Shown in pieces: positions 14,138 to 22,692 of a DNA stretch of 24,061 nucleotides. The stretch is taken from NCBI GenBank assembly GCA_934725105.1, contig CAKVBD010000032.1, positions 1 to 24,061 of the forward strand, read 5' to 3'. Source of the stretch: an uncultured Bulleidia sp. GTDB lineage: Bacteria; Bacillota_I; Bacilli_A; Erysipelotrichales; Erysipelotrichaceae. Under the pieces are notes generated by a model. That model did no database searches. It was not told where the DNA came from and was given only the letters and a program-made list of their open reading frames with translations. Every line of letters starts with the position of its first letter. The first letter of the stretch is position 1. The translations under genes were made by a program, and so were the position numbers.

Positions 14138-15806
14138 CAGAAATCGACTCCTTCAACTTTGTTAATGCAATCTTTGTTTCAGCCGTTGTTTCTCCTAAAA
14201 GAGAAGCAATTTCCTGTACGATACGCATCTGTTTTTCAACAACGTGATCCGCAACTTCTGCCGTTTTAGCAATCACTGCGACTCTCTTTTCTCTTTCTTT
14301 CACTTCTTCTGTGACGTCTTTCATCATACAGATCAGGAAATGATTCGTTTCATCATAGGAAACTGTTGTTTCTACATAGATATGATACATAGATAAATAC
14401 TGCATCTTTTCGTATACATTTTCCTGTTTATCTAAAACATCAACAAATAACTCTGGATCCAAAATCGTTGTAACTGATTCTCCAAGGATGTCTGCTTCGT
14501 TATGGATATGAAATAGTTTTTTCGCTACTGGATTGATTCTCTGTACTTCCATTCTTTCATTCAATACAAGAATGGCATTCAATGAATGATCCGTGATTAT
14601 ATCTGTCATATTCTCTGACTGTTTTCTAAGATATGGAAAACACATTGACATTTCAGCTTTTCCCTGATATACCGCAATCGCTTTAGCACGACACGAATCA
14701 TATCCACATGCACCACAATTCAATTCATCTTCTTCTTTTTTCTTTCCCATACGTAACAAGACTTTCCTGATTTCTGCTTCCTCTGGAATAAATGTAGAAT
14801 ACTCCAGATTTTTAAAATCTTTATGAATGACTTTTTTATCTGGCTGTGCAACCGCAAAATCCTTTTCACCAGCATATCTTTCAATCTGCAGATTTCTTTC
14901 CAAGATTTTTTCTTTTCTCTTGATCATCAATGGTCCACCAATACAGCTGCCTTTGCATGCGGACATTTCAATAAAGCAATGATGGATATTTCCATGACGA
15001 ATATCTTCTAAATATGCCATGCATTGATCTGTTCCATCTACAGATAAATATACATAATCTAGATGATCTTTGTTCATTGTTTTTAAGATTCCACCTGTCT
15101 TAGGAAAGAGTCTTGTCTTTGACATTTCACATGCTTCAAAGTCTTTTGAAATTACAATTCCTTCTTCATTGATCCATGCTTCTAATTCATCAAATGTCAT
15201 GACCGCATCTACATCTTCCATGTATGTTTCAGCTTCATCTTTTTTAGAAATACATGGTCCAATAAATACTGTCTTGCATCCTGGATGTTCCTGCTTTAAC
15301 TTCCTGCAATGTGCCTGCATAGGAGAAACAACCGGTGCTAAGCAACCCAGTAGATCTGGATAATACTTCTGGATAAGTAAATTAACTGTATGGCAACAAG
15401 AACTGATCAGTACATCTTTCTTTTCTTCCTGTATGAGCTGTTCATATGCATTCTTGACAATCGTCGCACCAACAGCAGTTTCTTCACATCCCGCAAATCC
15501 TAGCTTTTTTAATGCATCTTTCATACTAGAGATTCCTGTATCAAAATATGATACAAAAGATGGTGCAAGTGAAACGTACACTTCATTCTGTGGAAGGAAT
15601 GATTTAACTTGATCTGTTTCTGAGTAGATCCATTTTGCATTCTGTGGACAAACCACAAAGCATTCTCCACAGTAAATACATGCATCTTGAATAATATGTG
15701 CCTGACCACCAGAAAAACGGATTGCCTTCACAGGGCAATGACGAATACATTTATAGCAGTTGGTACAGTTTGCTTTTTTGAGACGAATAAATTCTGTAGC
15801 ACTCAT
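14130..15806 (-). CDS. hydS: Sensory-type [FeFe]-hydrogenase with PAS domain (HydS-like)
   Basis: A 558-residue protein from ATG 15806 (AGGTGA upstream). Two ferredoxin-type [4Fe-4S] sites come first (Cys14/17/20/24 and Cys43/46/49/53). The H-cluster domain follows with altered loops: L1 SSCCHTV (ligand Cys138), L2 GPCISKKDE (Cys185), L3 EMSACKGSC (Cys284, Cys288). Then comes a [4Fe-4S] motif CGACGYDSC with a later Cys389, a PAS domain at about 400-500, and a C-terminal helix likely to form a coiled coil. The loops differ from catalytic enzymes: the methionine before the L2 cysteine is glycine, and PxW after SCC is lost. This is the group C, phosphatase-linked layout thought to sense H2. The gene symbol rests on architecture alone. 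Confidence 0.9.
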   Translation of the reverse strand: MSATEFIRLKKANCTNCYKCIRHCPVKAIRFSGGQAHIIQDACIYCGECFVVCPQNAKWIYSETDQVKSFLPQNEVYVSLAPSFVSYFDTGISSMKDALKKLGFAGCEETAVGATIVKNAYEQLIQEEKKDVLISSCCHTVNLLIQKYYPDLLGCLAPVVSPMQAHCRKLKQEHPGCKTVFIGPCISKKDEAETYMEDVDAVMTFDELEAWINEEGIVISKDFEACEMSKTRLFPKTGGILKTMNKDHLDYVYLSVDGTDQCMAYLEDIRHGNIHHCFIEMSACKGSCIGGPLMIKRKEKILERNLQIERYAGEKDFAVAQPDKKVIHKDFKNLEYSTFIPEEAEIRKVLLRMGKKKEEDELNCGACGYDSCRAKAIAVYQGKAEMSMCFPYLRKQSENMTDIITDHSLNAILVLNERMEVQRINPVAKKLFHIHNEADILGESVTTILDPELFVDVLDKQENVYEKMQYLSMYHIYVETTVSYDETNHFLICMMKDVTEEVKEREKRVAVIAKTAEVADHVVEKQMRIVQEIASLLGETTAETKIALTKLKESISDE

Positions 15807-15866
15807 AATCTTTCACCTATAATTATAAATTTTATATCTTTTTATAATTTTCATTTTAACATAGAA

Positions 15867-15893
15867 AAATGACTTCCTTGATAGAAGTCATTC
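15867..15893 (-). terminator. Terminator of the bcp-yaaA-GyrI operon
   Basis: AATGACTTC (15868-15876) pairs perfectly with GAAGTCATT (15884-15892), and Ts follow on the minus strand (As at 15865-15869). The stem begins at the stop codon of the GyrI-like gene. Confidence 0.85.
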
Positions 15894-16527
15894 ATAATTC
15901 TTTTACAACTGGATGGCGAATCACAGTTTTCAATTTATCTTTTGAAACTTTTCTAGCATCGCTTAGATAAATTTCATGATGCATACGTTTTTCTGTAATA
16001 TCTTCAACATACCCTTGTGATTCAATATACTCATGCATCAGTTTGATGGTTGCGGGCTCATCATCATAAGACCCAATATGCATGCATTGTACGCATTCTC
16101 CTTCATCATACGTAAAGAATGCAACACTAGAAAAGTCCATCTTCTTTTTCTTTGTTGCTTCTTCTTTTGCCCATAAAAAGTCTTCTTCACTGACAAAATC
16201 AGGAAGACGAATCACTGAAATCCATTTGAATTGATCTTTTCTTTTATAATCAATTTCATTCGAATTTTCCTGCCACCAGAACCCTTCCAGTGGAGGAACA
16301 ACAAAATCAAAATATCCATCTATTTTGTGATCTGTCTTTTTACTCATTTTGATCGTATACGCTATCGCATACAAAAGGGAAATTGCTTGCTTATATGAGC
16401 CACCTTCTTCATTAGGATCTCCTTGTCCACGTACTGCGATATAATTCATTTTTGGAACAGTTACGATGCTAGGTTTTGCTTTTGGAAGATAAAATTCTTT
16501 ATATTCTTTTTTATAGTCAAATGCCAT
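15892..16527 (-). CDS. GyrI-like small-molecule-binding domain protein
   Basis: A stand-alone GyrI-like protein of 211 residues with no DNA-binding domain. It has the family pattern PKMNYIAVRGQGDPNE near the N-terminus, FWWQEN mid-protein, and ECVQCMHIGSYDDEPATI before the C-terminal part. Some stand-alone members such as Listeria Lin2189 have been reported to hydrolyse cyclopropane-containing compounds; others only bind hydrophobic ligands. Either role would suit detoxification. It starts five bases after yaaA, with its GGAAAGGG ribosome site inside the end of that gene, so it is the third gene of a bcp-yaaA operon. Confidence 0.85.
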   Translation of the reverse strand: MAFDYKKEYKEFYLPKAKPSIVTVPKMNYIAVRGQGDPNEEGGSYKQAISLLYAIAYTIKMSKKTDHKIDGYFDFVVPPLEGFWWQENSNEIDYKRKDQFKWISVIRLPDFVSEEDFLWAKEEATKKKKMDFSSVAFFTYDEGECVQCMHIGSYDDEPATIKLMHEYIESQGYVEDITEKRMHHEIYLSDARKVSKDKLKTVIRHPVVKEL

Positions 16528-16532
16528 ATTGT

Positions 16533-17279
16533 TTACCCTTTCCGTTCAAATACATATTCCAATTCTGAAGAAAGATCATCACGATATATGTATCCCAAAC
16601 GATTGAAGTGTTTGATATCTTCAGGATCTTCGATGTTCTCTTCTGCCATATAGCGAACCATTTCTCCACGTGCCATTTTGGCATATGTACCTTTTGTGAC
16701 TAGCTTGTTGCCTGCCATTTCACAAAATGTGATTGTGATGAATTGATCTTTTTCCTGCAGATATTTTTCAATACATTTTGCATATTCTTTTGATGCGAGA
16801 TTAATGATAATGCCACTTGCATCCTGTATTTCCTGATATAGACGATCACCCCAATATTCATACAGATTCTTTGTATGATGAATGGATACTTTAGCCATCA
16901 TTTCTAAACGGTATGGCTTTACGCCATCCATTGGCTTTAGTACACCATAGAATGCGGAAAGAATTCTAAGATGCTGTTGAATATATGCAAATTGTTCATT
17001 TTCAAAGATGGATGGAGCCATATATTTAAAAGCAATGCCATCATACGCTAAGATTGCTGGAGTTAAATGTTCATACAGATTCATATGCTGGATTCTTTCA
17101 ATGTTCTGTTGCACGATAACATCATTGCATTTCCAGATAGCTTTCAATTCATCTTTCGATTTCCTTTTGAGATACGCTAAGATTTCTTCTGTTTGATGCA
17201 TCAAAGTTGGAAGAGAAACTGCTTCAATACTGAATGTATCTACAACCATCTTTTTTGCGGGTGATAGTATGATTTTCAT
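16533..17279 (-). CDS. yaaA: Peroxide stress protein YaaA (DUF328)
   Basis: A 248-residue protein of the YaaA/UPF0246 family, at the usual length. Hallmarks are the N-terminal IILSPAKKM, LAYDGIAFKYM, FYGVLKPMDGVKPYRLEM, and the late INLASKEYAK and KGTYAKMARGEM. In E. coli YaaA lowers free iron and so limits DNA damage under hydrogen peroxide; it also binds DNA. Its ATG overlaps the bcp stop as ATGA, so the two antioxidant genes are co-translated. This fits protection of oxygen-sensitive iron-sulfur enzymes such as the hydrogenases next door. Confidence 0.93.
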   Translation of the reverse strand: MKIILSPAKKMVVDTFSIEAVSLPTLMHQTEEILAYLKRKSKDELKAIWKCNDVIVQQNIERIQHMNLYEHLTPAILAYDGIAFKYMAPSIFENEQFAYIQQHLRILSAFYGVLKPMDGVKPYRLEMMAKVSIHHTKNLYEYWGDRLYQEIQDASGIIINLASKEYAKCIEKYLQEKDQFITITFCEMAGNKLVTKGTYAKMARGEMVRYMAEENIEDPEDIKHFNRLGYIYRDDLSSELEYVFERKG

Positions 17280-17734
17280 TCATTGATTTCCTTCAGCATG
17301 TTTTCAGGATCATCTGCAGCCTTTACCTTGTCATTTGCTTTGATGATGATTCCATTTTCATCAATGAGATATGTTGTTCTTACAATTCCCATATAGACTT
17401 TTCCATAGTTCTTCTTTTCTTTCCATACATCATAGGCTTCAATGACTTTATGTTCTGTATCAGATAAAAGTGTGAATGCAAGTCCATATTTTTCTTCAAA
17501 CTTTTTATGAGATGCAACGGAATCTTTACTGATTCCTAGTACTACTGCATTCTTTTCTGTGAATTGTGGATAGCGTTCTGAAAAACCACATGCCTGTTTT
17601 GTGCATCCTGCAGTATTATCTTTTGGATAGAAATATAGAATGACTTTCTTTCCTGCGTAGTCACTGAGTTTATGTATTTCTCCATTTTGATCTGGCAATG
17701 TGAAATCTGGTGCCTTTGTTCCTGTTTCTAACAT
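17276..17734 (-). CDS. bcp: Thioredoxin-dependent peroxiredoxin (Bcp/PrxQ type)
   Basis: A 152-residue peroxiredoxin. Peroxidatic Cys44 and resolving Cys49 sit in the pattern TAGCTKQACGF, five residues apart, which marks the PrxQ/Bcp class. FYPKDNT precedes them and GISKDS follows. It reduces peroxides with thioredoxin as electron donor. The start has GGAG ten bases upstream. It is the first gene of the operon with yaaA and the GyrI-like gene, and a promoter with extended -10 lies ahead of it. Confidence 0.95.
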   Translation of the reverse strand: MLETGTKAPDFTLPDQNGEIHKLSDYAGKKVILYFYPKDNTAGCTKQACGFSERYPQFTEKNAVVLGISKDSVASHKKFEEKYGLAFTLLSDTEHKVIEAYDVWKEKKNYGKVYMGIVRTTYLIDENGIIIKANDKVKAADDPENMLKEINE

Positions 17735-17764
17735 ATTTTATTTTCTCCAATCTTTCTTTTCTGC

Positions 17765-17794
17765 ATTGTAACACTAGAGTTGTTTTCAAAGCAA
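17765..17794 (-). promoter_or_regulatory. Candidate promoter of bcp with extended -10
   Basis: On the minus strand TTGCTT (17794-17789) and TACAAT (17770-17765) are 18 bases apart, and TGT precedes the -10, giving an extended -10 (TGnTACAAT). It lies 30 bases upstream of the start codon and touches the terminator hairpin of the neighbouring acyltransferase gene. Confidence 0.5.
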
Positions 17795-17822
17795 AACAGA
17801 TGCATCTTGAAACATCTGTTTT
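17793..17822 (-). terminator. Terminator of the lipoprotein-acyltransferase pair
   Basis: AAAACAGATG (17793-17802) pairs perfectly with CATCTGTTTT (17813-17822) across ten bases. The stem overlaps the stop codon of the acyltransferase gene, and its A/T flanks allow termination in both directions. Confidence 0.8.
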
Positions 17823-18717
17823 ATTTTTGAACAACTGTCAGTAATTTTCTTTTGATTTCACTGCATATCACCGCAATGCCTATGATGATGCTGAATGTAA
17901 TCACAGTTGAAAGCAATGGATGATTGCAGGATTTGTATACAAATCCTGCAATACGAAAACCAAAGATCATCTGTATTGCATAGATTTCCAGTGTAGCATT
18001 CGCAATCACATTCCATACTTTATTCAATGAAAAGACGGGTATCATCATTGCGCTTCCAATGACACATGGAATTGCATAAATATAAAACATATCTTTTAAA
18101 TAGAAATGATTTACAAATGTACAGAAATACAGAATGAGTATTCCAACGATAAATAAGCAGATGCCAATGGTTTTCTGGTATGGAATTTGTTTTTTACAAA
18201 GTTCATACGTCACCAGCATCAAAGGAATGCGATGCAAAAGAATCATAATCTGATCATACTTTATGACTGTACAAATCCATACTGTTAGAATATACATTCC
18301 AAATGCAATATAGGATTTATATTGATTGCTCCATTGATGAAATACTGGAAAGACAAGATACAACAGCATCATTGCCGGCAAGAACCAGAGAAACGCTCCT
18401 CCACCCTTTTGAAAGAATTCAATGAAGAAGACTTGTCTAATGATATTTGTATATTTTCCTTGTACAAATGCATTCATCAATACAAAGAATACAAATGGCA
18501 GGTAAATTGTTAGAATACGATTACAAATAAATTCCTTGTAGCGGATTTCTTTTGATGCTAAAGAATAAATTGATACAAGAAAAAACAAATCTACCCCAAT
18601 ATACGCGGTATGGACGAAAAAGCTTTCCATCATTGTTGAGGAAAGCCTGATCCATAAATGAAATACTAGAATCAAGAAAGCTCCAGTAAGCTGCAGGAAC
18701 TTCTTATTGATTGTCAT
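17821..18717 (-). CDS. Acyltransferase-3 family membrane protein
   Basis: A 298-residue protein with about nine or ten hydrophobic helices. Early residues LVFHLWIR put a histidine (His20) where acyltransferase-3 proteins have a conserved catalytic histidine, and YIGVDLFFLVSIYSLA matches the V-D-L-F-F segment of the family. It is slightly shorter than typical OafA-type members. Family members move acetyl or other acyl groups onto sugars, glycolipids or peptidoglycan outside the membrane, and the acceptor is unknown here. Its start overlaps the stop of the lipoprotein gene by ATGA, so the pair is probably co-expressed. Confidence 0.8.
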   Translation of the reverse strand: MTINKKFLQLTGAFLILVFHLWIRLSSTMMESFFVHTAYIGVDLFFLVSIYSLASKEIRYKEFICNRILTIYLPFVFFVLMNAFVQGKYTNIIRQVFFIEFFQKGGGAFLWFLPAMMLLYLVFPVFHQWSNQYKSYIAFGMYILTVWICTVIKYDQIMILLHRIPLMLVTYELCKKQIPYQKTIGICLFIVGILILYFCTFVNHFYLKDMFYIYAIPCVIGSAMMIPVFSLNKVWNVIANATLEIYAIQMIFGFRIAGFVYKSCNHPLLSTVITFSIIIGIAVICSEIKRKLLTVVQK

Positions 18718-19184
18718 TCGGCTTCTTCTCCTGGAACCATTGCATAATAAACAAGGTTTTCATAGATACTGGATACTTTTTCTTCTGCTTCTGTACAGAT
18801 ATTCCATCGCATATTATGTTTTTCATCCAATTCTTTTACGAGTGCTTCTGGATCATCCGTTTCAAATACATAGGAAACATATGGAATGGATCCAATGACT
18901 GGTGCAATCATGACACCCTTTGTAAATCCAGTGACATCTTCATCAAAGCCATTCAGCCATCCTGGTTCTACACTTTCTGCGTCCAATGAAATCTCAGCTA
19001 GATCATCCGCAATGATCTTTTGTGCAATTTCCATAGGATCACTTTCTTCTTTTGCATGTTTCTGAAATCGATTGACAAGATGAGACCCTAATGTATCTGG
19101 AACATCTGAAGATGCATCAGGTTTTGTTTGCGTACAGCCTGTTAACATCAGGCAAGCAAGACAGCACAATAAAAATTTTTTCAT
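18714..19184 (-). CDS. Small lipoprotein of unknown function
   Basis: A 156-residue protein with a type II signal peptide ending in LTGC (Cys17), ribosome site GGAGG upstream. The mature part is acidic, with a helical region EEVSDPMEIAQKII-like pattern (EESDPMEIAQKIIADDL), then GWLNGFDEDVTGFTKGVMIAP and a C-terminal AEEKVSSIYENLVYYAM. I do not recognise the family. It looks like a compact cell-surface domain. The downstream overlapping acyltransferase suggests a shared envelope role. Confidence 0.85.
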   Translation of the reverse strand: MKKFLLCCLACLMLTGCTQTKPDASSDVPDTLGSHLVNRFQKHAKEESDPMEIAQKIIADDLAEISLDAESVEPGWLNGFDEDVTGFTKGVMIAPVIGSIPYVSYVFETDDPEALVKELDEKHNMRWNICTEAEEKVSSIYENLVYYAMVPGEEAE

Positions 19185-19214
19185 GTTACCTCCATAGTGC
19201 GCATTTCTACTGTC

Positions 19215-19220
19215 ATTATA
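19215..19220 (-). promoter_or_regulatory. Candidate -10 box of the lipoprotein gene
   Basis: TATAAT on the minus strand, about 30 bases before the start codon. No good -35 lies 16-18 bases upstream, so confidence is limited. Confidence 0.4.
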
Positions 19221-19321
19221 ACGGAAACAGAAATATAAAACAGATGCATTGATGAATTTTATTCTTTCTTAAGAAACTACATTTCACTTACATTGTTTAG
19301 AGATTTCTTTTTTAAAACAAC

Positions 19322-19352
19322 TATAATGTTAAACAATTCAATCTTTGAATTG
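19322..19352 (+). promoter_or_regulatory. -10 box and leader hairpin of the P-type ATPase gene
   Basis: TATAAT lies at 19322-19327, with no good -35. An 8-bp stem, CAATTCAA (19334-19341) with TTGAATTG (19345-19352), ends five bases before the AAAGG ribosome site (19357-19361). It is either a short regulatory hairpin or a dyad operator. No larger riboswitch-like fold is visible in this short leader. Confidence 0.4.
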
Positions 19353-19371
19353 AAGTAAAGGAAATAACACA

Positions 19372-21681
19372 ATGCTATTAAATGGTTTAACATCTATACA
19401 GGCACAACAACAAAAAGAACAAGGAAATATCAATCTGATTCCTGAACAGTCTGATCGTTCGGTAAAACAGATTATTCGCTCTAATCTATGTACGTACTTC
19501 AACCTGATCTTTCTGATCATTTCAATTCTATTAATTCTAGCTGGTTCCTTTCGCAGTCTGACATTCTTACCGGTAGTCATTGCGAATACTGTCATTGGTA
19601 TTTTCCAGCAGTTACGCTCGAAAAAAGTTCTGGATGCTTTATCTGTTTTAGATAAAACAAACTACACTGTGATAAGAGATCAAAAGGAAATCATTCTTCC
19701 TTCGGATGAACTTGTCTTAAATGATATTGTTTTTGTTAAATCTGGTCAGCAGATTCCCGCAGATGGTATCGTCATGGATGGTAAAGCTGATGTGAATGAA
19801 TCTTTACTGACTGGTGAAGCTGATGAAATTGAAAAGATTGCGGGAAGTGAATTGAAATCTGGCAGCTTTGTGGTAAGTGGCGAAGTCTACATGAAATTAA
19901 CAAGTGTTGGTGTCAATTCCTATGCCTGCAAACTTATGGCAAAAGCAAAAAAAGTGACAGACAACAAATCTGAAATGATTCGTGATATTGAACTGATTAT
20001 TAAGATTGCGGGGATTTTGATTATTCCCATTGGACTATTGTTATTTATTCAGTCTTTCATGAATGGAAATGGATTTTCAGATTCCATTGTATCGATGGTT
20101 GGTGCAGTCATTGGTATGATTCCTGAAGGTATGTATTTACTGACAACTGTTGCTTTAGCTCTTAGTTCCATGAGACTCGCACAGAAGCAGGTACTTCTGC
20201 ATGACATGCATTCCATTGAAACACTGGCAAGAGTTGATGTTCTATGTGTCGATAAAACAGGTACGATTACAGAAGACAAGATGAGTGTCATTGAAGTATT
20301 TCCACCAGCAAATCAGAATGATACGTCATACAGCACAACATTAAGCAAATATATTCATACATTCAACGACAGCAACATAACAATGGAAGCACTCAAAAAC
20401 TACTTCAAAGAAGAAGGAAAACTTTCTTTCATAGAATGTCATCCCTTCACTTCTAAAACAAAGTATTCTTCCATTCAAACAGAAACATGTGAATATAAAT
20501 TAGGTGCACCAGAATATTTATTATCCAGTGAACAGTTAAATGAAAACAGTAAACGTATTTCACATAGAACTTCTATGGGACAAAGAGTTCTTGCTTTTGT
20601 GGAATATCAAAATGATGTATGTACTCCTCTTTTGTTTATCGCACTAGAAAACAAGATCAGAGACAATGCAAAAGAAATCTTTGCATACTTCCATGATAGA
20701 AATGTTGAAGTAAAAGTGATTTCTGGAGACCATCCACAAACAGTATCTAAAATTGCGATGAATGCTGGCATTGTGAATGCGGATAAATATGTTGATGCAA
20801 CAACACTCACAACAATGGAAAGCATTCAAAATGCGGTAAGTCACTATACTGTGTTTGGCAGAGTCAAACCAGAACAGAAGCAGCAGATTGTCAAAGCTTT
20901 ACAGAATAACAAATTAAAAGTTGCGATGACAGGTGACGGTGTCAATGATATTCTCGCAATGAAGAAAGCTGACTGCTCCATAGCAATGGGCAGTGGCAGT
21001 GACGCTGCTAGACAAGCAGCACAGGTAGTTTTATTGGACTCTAACTTTTCTCATCTCAATGATATTGTTTCTGAAGGTAGACGCGATATCAACAACATCA
21101 CACGTTCTGCTACCCTTTTCCTGTATAAGAATATGTTTTCTTTATTCTTAGCTCTTTTCTCTATTATTAATTCATTCTCATATCCTTTAAAACCATCACA
21201 GATTTCATTAGTATCCATGTTTAATATTGGTATTCCATCTTTCTTTCTTGCTTTAGAAGCAAATGAGGATAAACAGTCTGGTCATTTTATTGCACAGACT
21301 GTCTTGCGTGCATTACCTGCATCTTTAACGTCATTTGTATCCATTGCAGCACTCGTTGTATTTGCACAGATGTTCCATTTACCAGACAGTGACATTGGAA
21401 CTGCAAGTACATATTTATTATCCATTGTTGGATTTATTATCCTCATTCATTTATCCAGTCCATTTAATAAATATAGAGGCATTGTATTTACATGCTGCTT
21501 AGCTGGATTCTTATTGTCATTGACATGGCTGAATGAGTTGTTTGCGATTGAAGCATTGTCTTTCAAAACAGCATCCTTATGTGTTGTGTTTGCTTTAGCA
21601 GAAGTCACTGTCATGCGCTATCTGACAAAACTATTCACAAACATTCGAAAATTCATAGAAAAGAAATGCAACAAAGCATAA
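19372..21681 (+). CDS. CtpE-like cation-transporting P-type ATPase
   Basis: A 769-residue P-type ATPase. The actuator loop has TGEA (147-150), helix M4 has MIPEGMYLLTTVALALSSMR (Pro251-Glu-Gly), the phosphorylation site is DKTGT with Asp294, the nucleotide domain has YKLGAPEYLL, and the hinge is GDGVND (521-526). The PEG motif in M4, the lack of N-terminal metal-binding domains and the pattern DMHSIETLARVDVLCVDKTGT are like mycobacterial CtpE, which has been described as a Ca2+ uptake pump. The true ion here is not known. Six C-terminal hydrophobic helices follow. Only one base separates its stop from that of the convergent next gene. Confidence 0.88.
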   Translation: MLLNGLTSIQAQQQKEQGNINLIPEQSDRSVKQIIRSNLCTYFNLIFLIISILLILAGSFRSLTFLPVVIANTVIGIFQQLRSKKVLDALSVLDKTNYTVIRDQKEIILPSDELVLNDIVFVKSGQQIPADGIVMDGKADVNESLLTGEADEIEKIAGSELKSGSFVVSGEVYMKLTSVGVNSYACKLMAKAKKVTDNKSEMIRDIELIIKIAGILIIPIGLLLFIQSFMNGNGFSDSIVSMVGAVIGMIPEGMYLLTTVALALSSMRLAQKQVLLHDMHSIETLARVDVLCVDKTGTITEDKMSVIEVFPPANQNDTSYSTTLSKYIHTFNDSNITMEALKNYFKEEGKLSFIECHPFTSKTKYSSIQTETCEYKLGAPEYLLSSEQLNENSKRISHRTSMGQRVLAFVEYQNDVCTPLLFIALENKIRDNAKEIFAYFHDRNVEVKVISGDHPQTVSKIAMNAGIVNADKYVDATTLTTMESIQNAVSHYTVFGRVKPEQKQQIVKALQNNKLKVAMTGDGVNDILAMKKADCSIAMGSGSDAARQAAQVVLLDSNFSHLNDIVSEGRRDINNITRSATLFLYKNMFSLFLALFSIINSFSYPLKPSQISLVSMFNIGIPSFFLALEANEDKQSGHFIAQTVLRALPASLTSFVSIAALVVFAQMFHLPDSDIGTASTYLLSIVGFIILIHLSSPFNKYRGIVFTCCLAGFLLSLTWLNELFAIEALSFKTASLCVVFALAEVTVMRYLTKLFTNIRKFIEKKCNKA

Positions 21682-21682
21682 C

Positions 21683-22612
21683 TTAGAAAATACCTGGAAG
21701 ATGTGAAGCAAGATACAATCCGATGACAAATGATATACCATTCGCAACAAATGCATATAGTATATAGTCACTATTATCTTTCTTATCTGATACACGTTTC
21801 AAGAAGGTACAGTAAATAACAGCTTCTATCGCAAATACAAGTATTTCCCCTAGTGCATAGAATAATCGAAATACATATAGACCAGAATAGTAATTGATGA
21901 TATTCAATATAACATTCAATAGAATCTGTGTAATGCAATTCACAATTGTTATGATGCATAATTGCTTCTTTGAGCGAAATCCAAAGAACAATGCAATGAG
22001 TATTTCAATGAGAATTGTTAATGTGATACGAATACATAATGAACATATCTCCTGTTGATACTGATAGGAACGATACGCTTCAATTCTTTGATTTATACTT
22101 AGCTGTTCATTATACTTCACATCTTTCATATTGATTCCTTTCATATCCACGGTATAGTACGTATCAAATGCATACCTTTCATAAATACCGCTGGATACAA
22201 ATGTATCTGCTTCTGGATAATAGAGAAGAATTTTAAAGCGGGATGGCGGATAATACGTCCATGCAATTTCTTTTGTTTCACTGACAGTCCACCCTTCCTG
22301 TAGAAAATAATATCCATCTTCATCTTGATATTCTACAAATGATTTCCAAATCTTTTCTTCAAAATAATAGCTGTCAGGATAGTTTTCTTTGATCCGTGCG
22401 TGTTCTTTGTTTCCATCAAAGATGCTTGCTGGACCAGTAGACTCATTTTCACAAAGCAATGTGCCATAGCAGAGTTCATCACTCATATTATTAAATTGAA
22501 TATGAACAGATGGTTTTGGGCCCATATCTGCATGTACTTGTCGAGGAAACACAATGATTACAGATATCATACATACAAGCAGCCTTAACATGTTCCGTGT
22601 TCTTTGATTCAT
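21683..22612 (-). CDS. Signal-peptide membrane protein with DMGPKPSV N-terminus, unknown function
   Basis: A 309-residue protein from ATG 22612, seven bases after GGAGG. A signal peptide (about 1-28) is followed by ADMGPKPSVHIQF. The extracellular domain (about 30-180) is rich in aromatic residues and contains YYFLQEGW and AWTYYPPSRFKILLYYPE. Four or five membrane helices make up the C-terminal third. I have the impression of a widespread Bacillota family with the same D-M-G-P-K-P-S motif, but its function is unknown. It is convergent with the ATPase gene and monocistronic as far as can be seen. Confidence 0.8.
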   Translation of the reverse strand: MNQRTRNMLRLLVCMISVIIVFPRQVHADMGPKPSVHIQFNNMSDELCYGTLLCENESTGPASIFDGNKEHARIKENYPDSYYFEEKIWKSFVEYQDEDGYYFLQEGWTVSETKEIAWTYYPPSRFKILLYYPEADTFVSSGIYERYAFDTYYTVDMKGINMKDVKYNEQLSINQRIEAYRSYQYQQEICSLCIRITLTILIEILIALFFGFRSKKQLCIITIVNCITQILLNVILNIINYYSGLYVFRLFYALGEILVFAIEAVIYCTFLKRVSDKKDNSDYILYAFVANGISFVIGLYLASHLPGIF

Positions 22613-22692
22613 ATGAGAACCTCCAATATACAATGATGTTTTGATACTGTATTTCTATTCATAATATAACATGATTTCCAAAGGAGACATAT

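Noticed and set aside
19185..19371. Riboswitch in the leader of the P-type ATPase
   Set aside because: Only one short stem is visible between the -10 box and the start codon; there is no room for a ykoY- or M-box-type fold.
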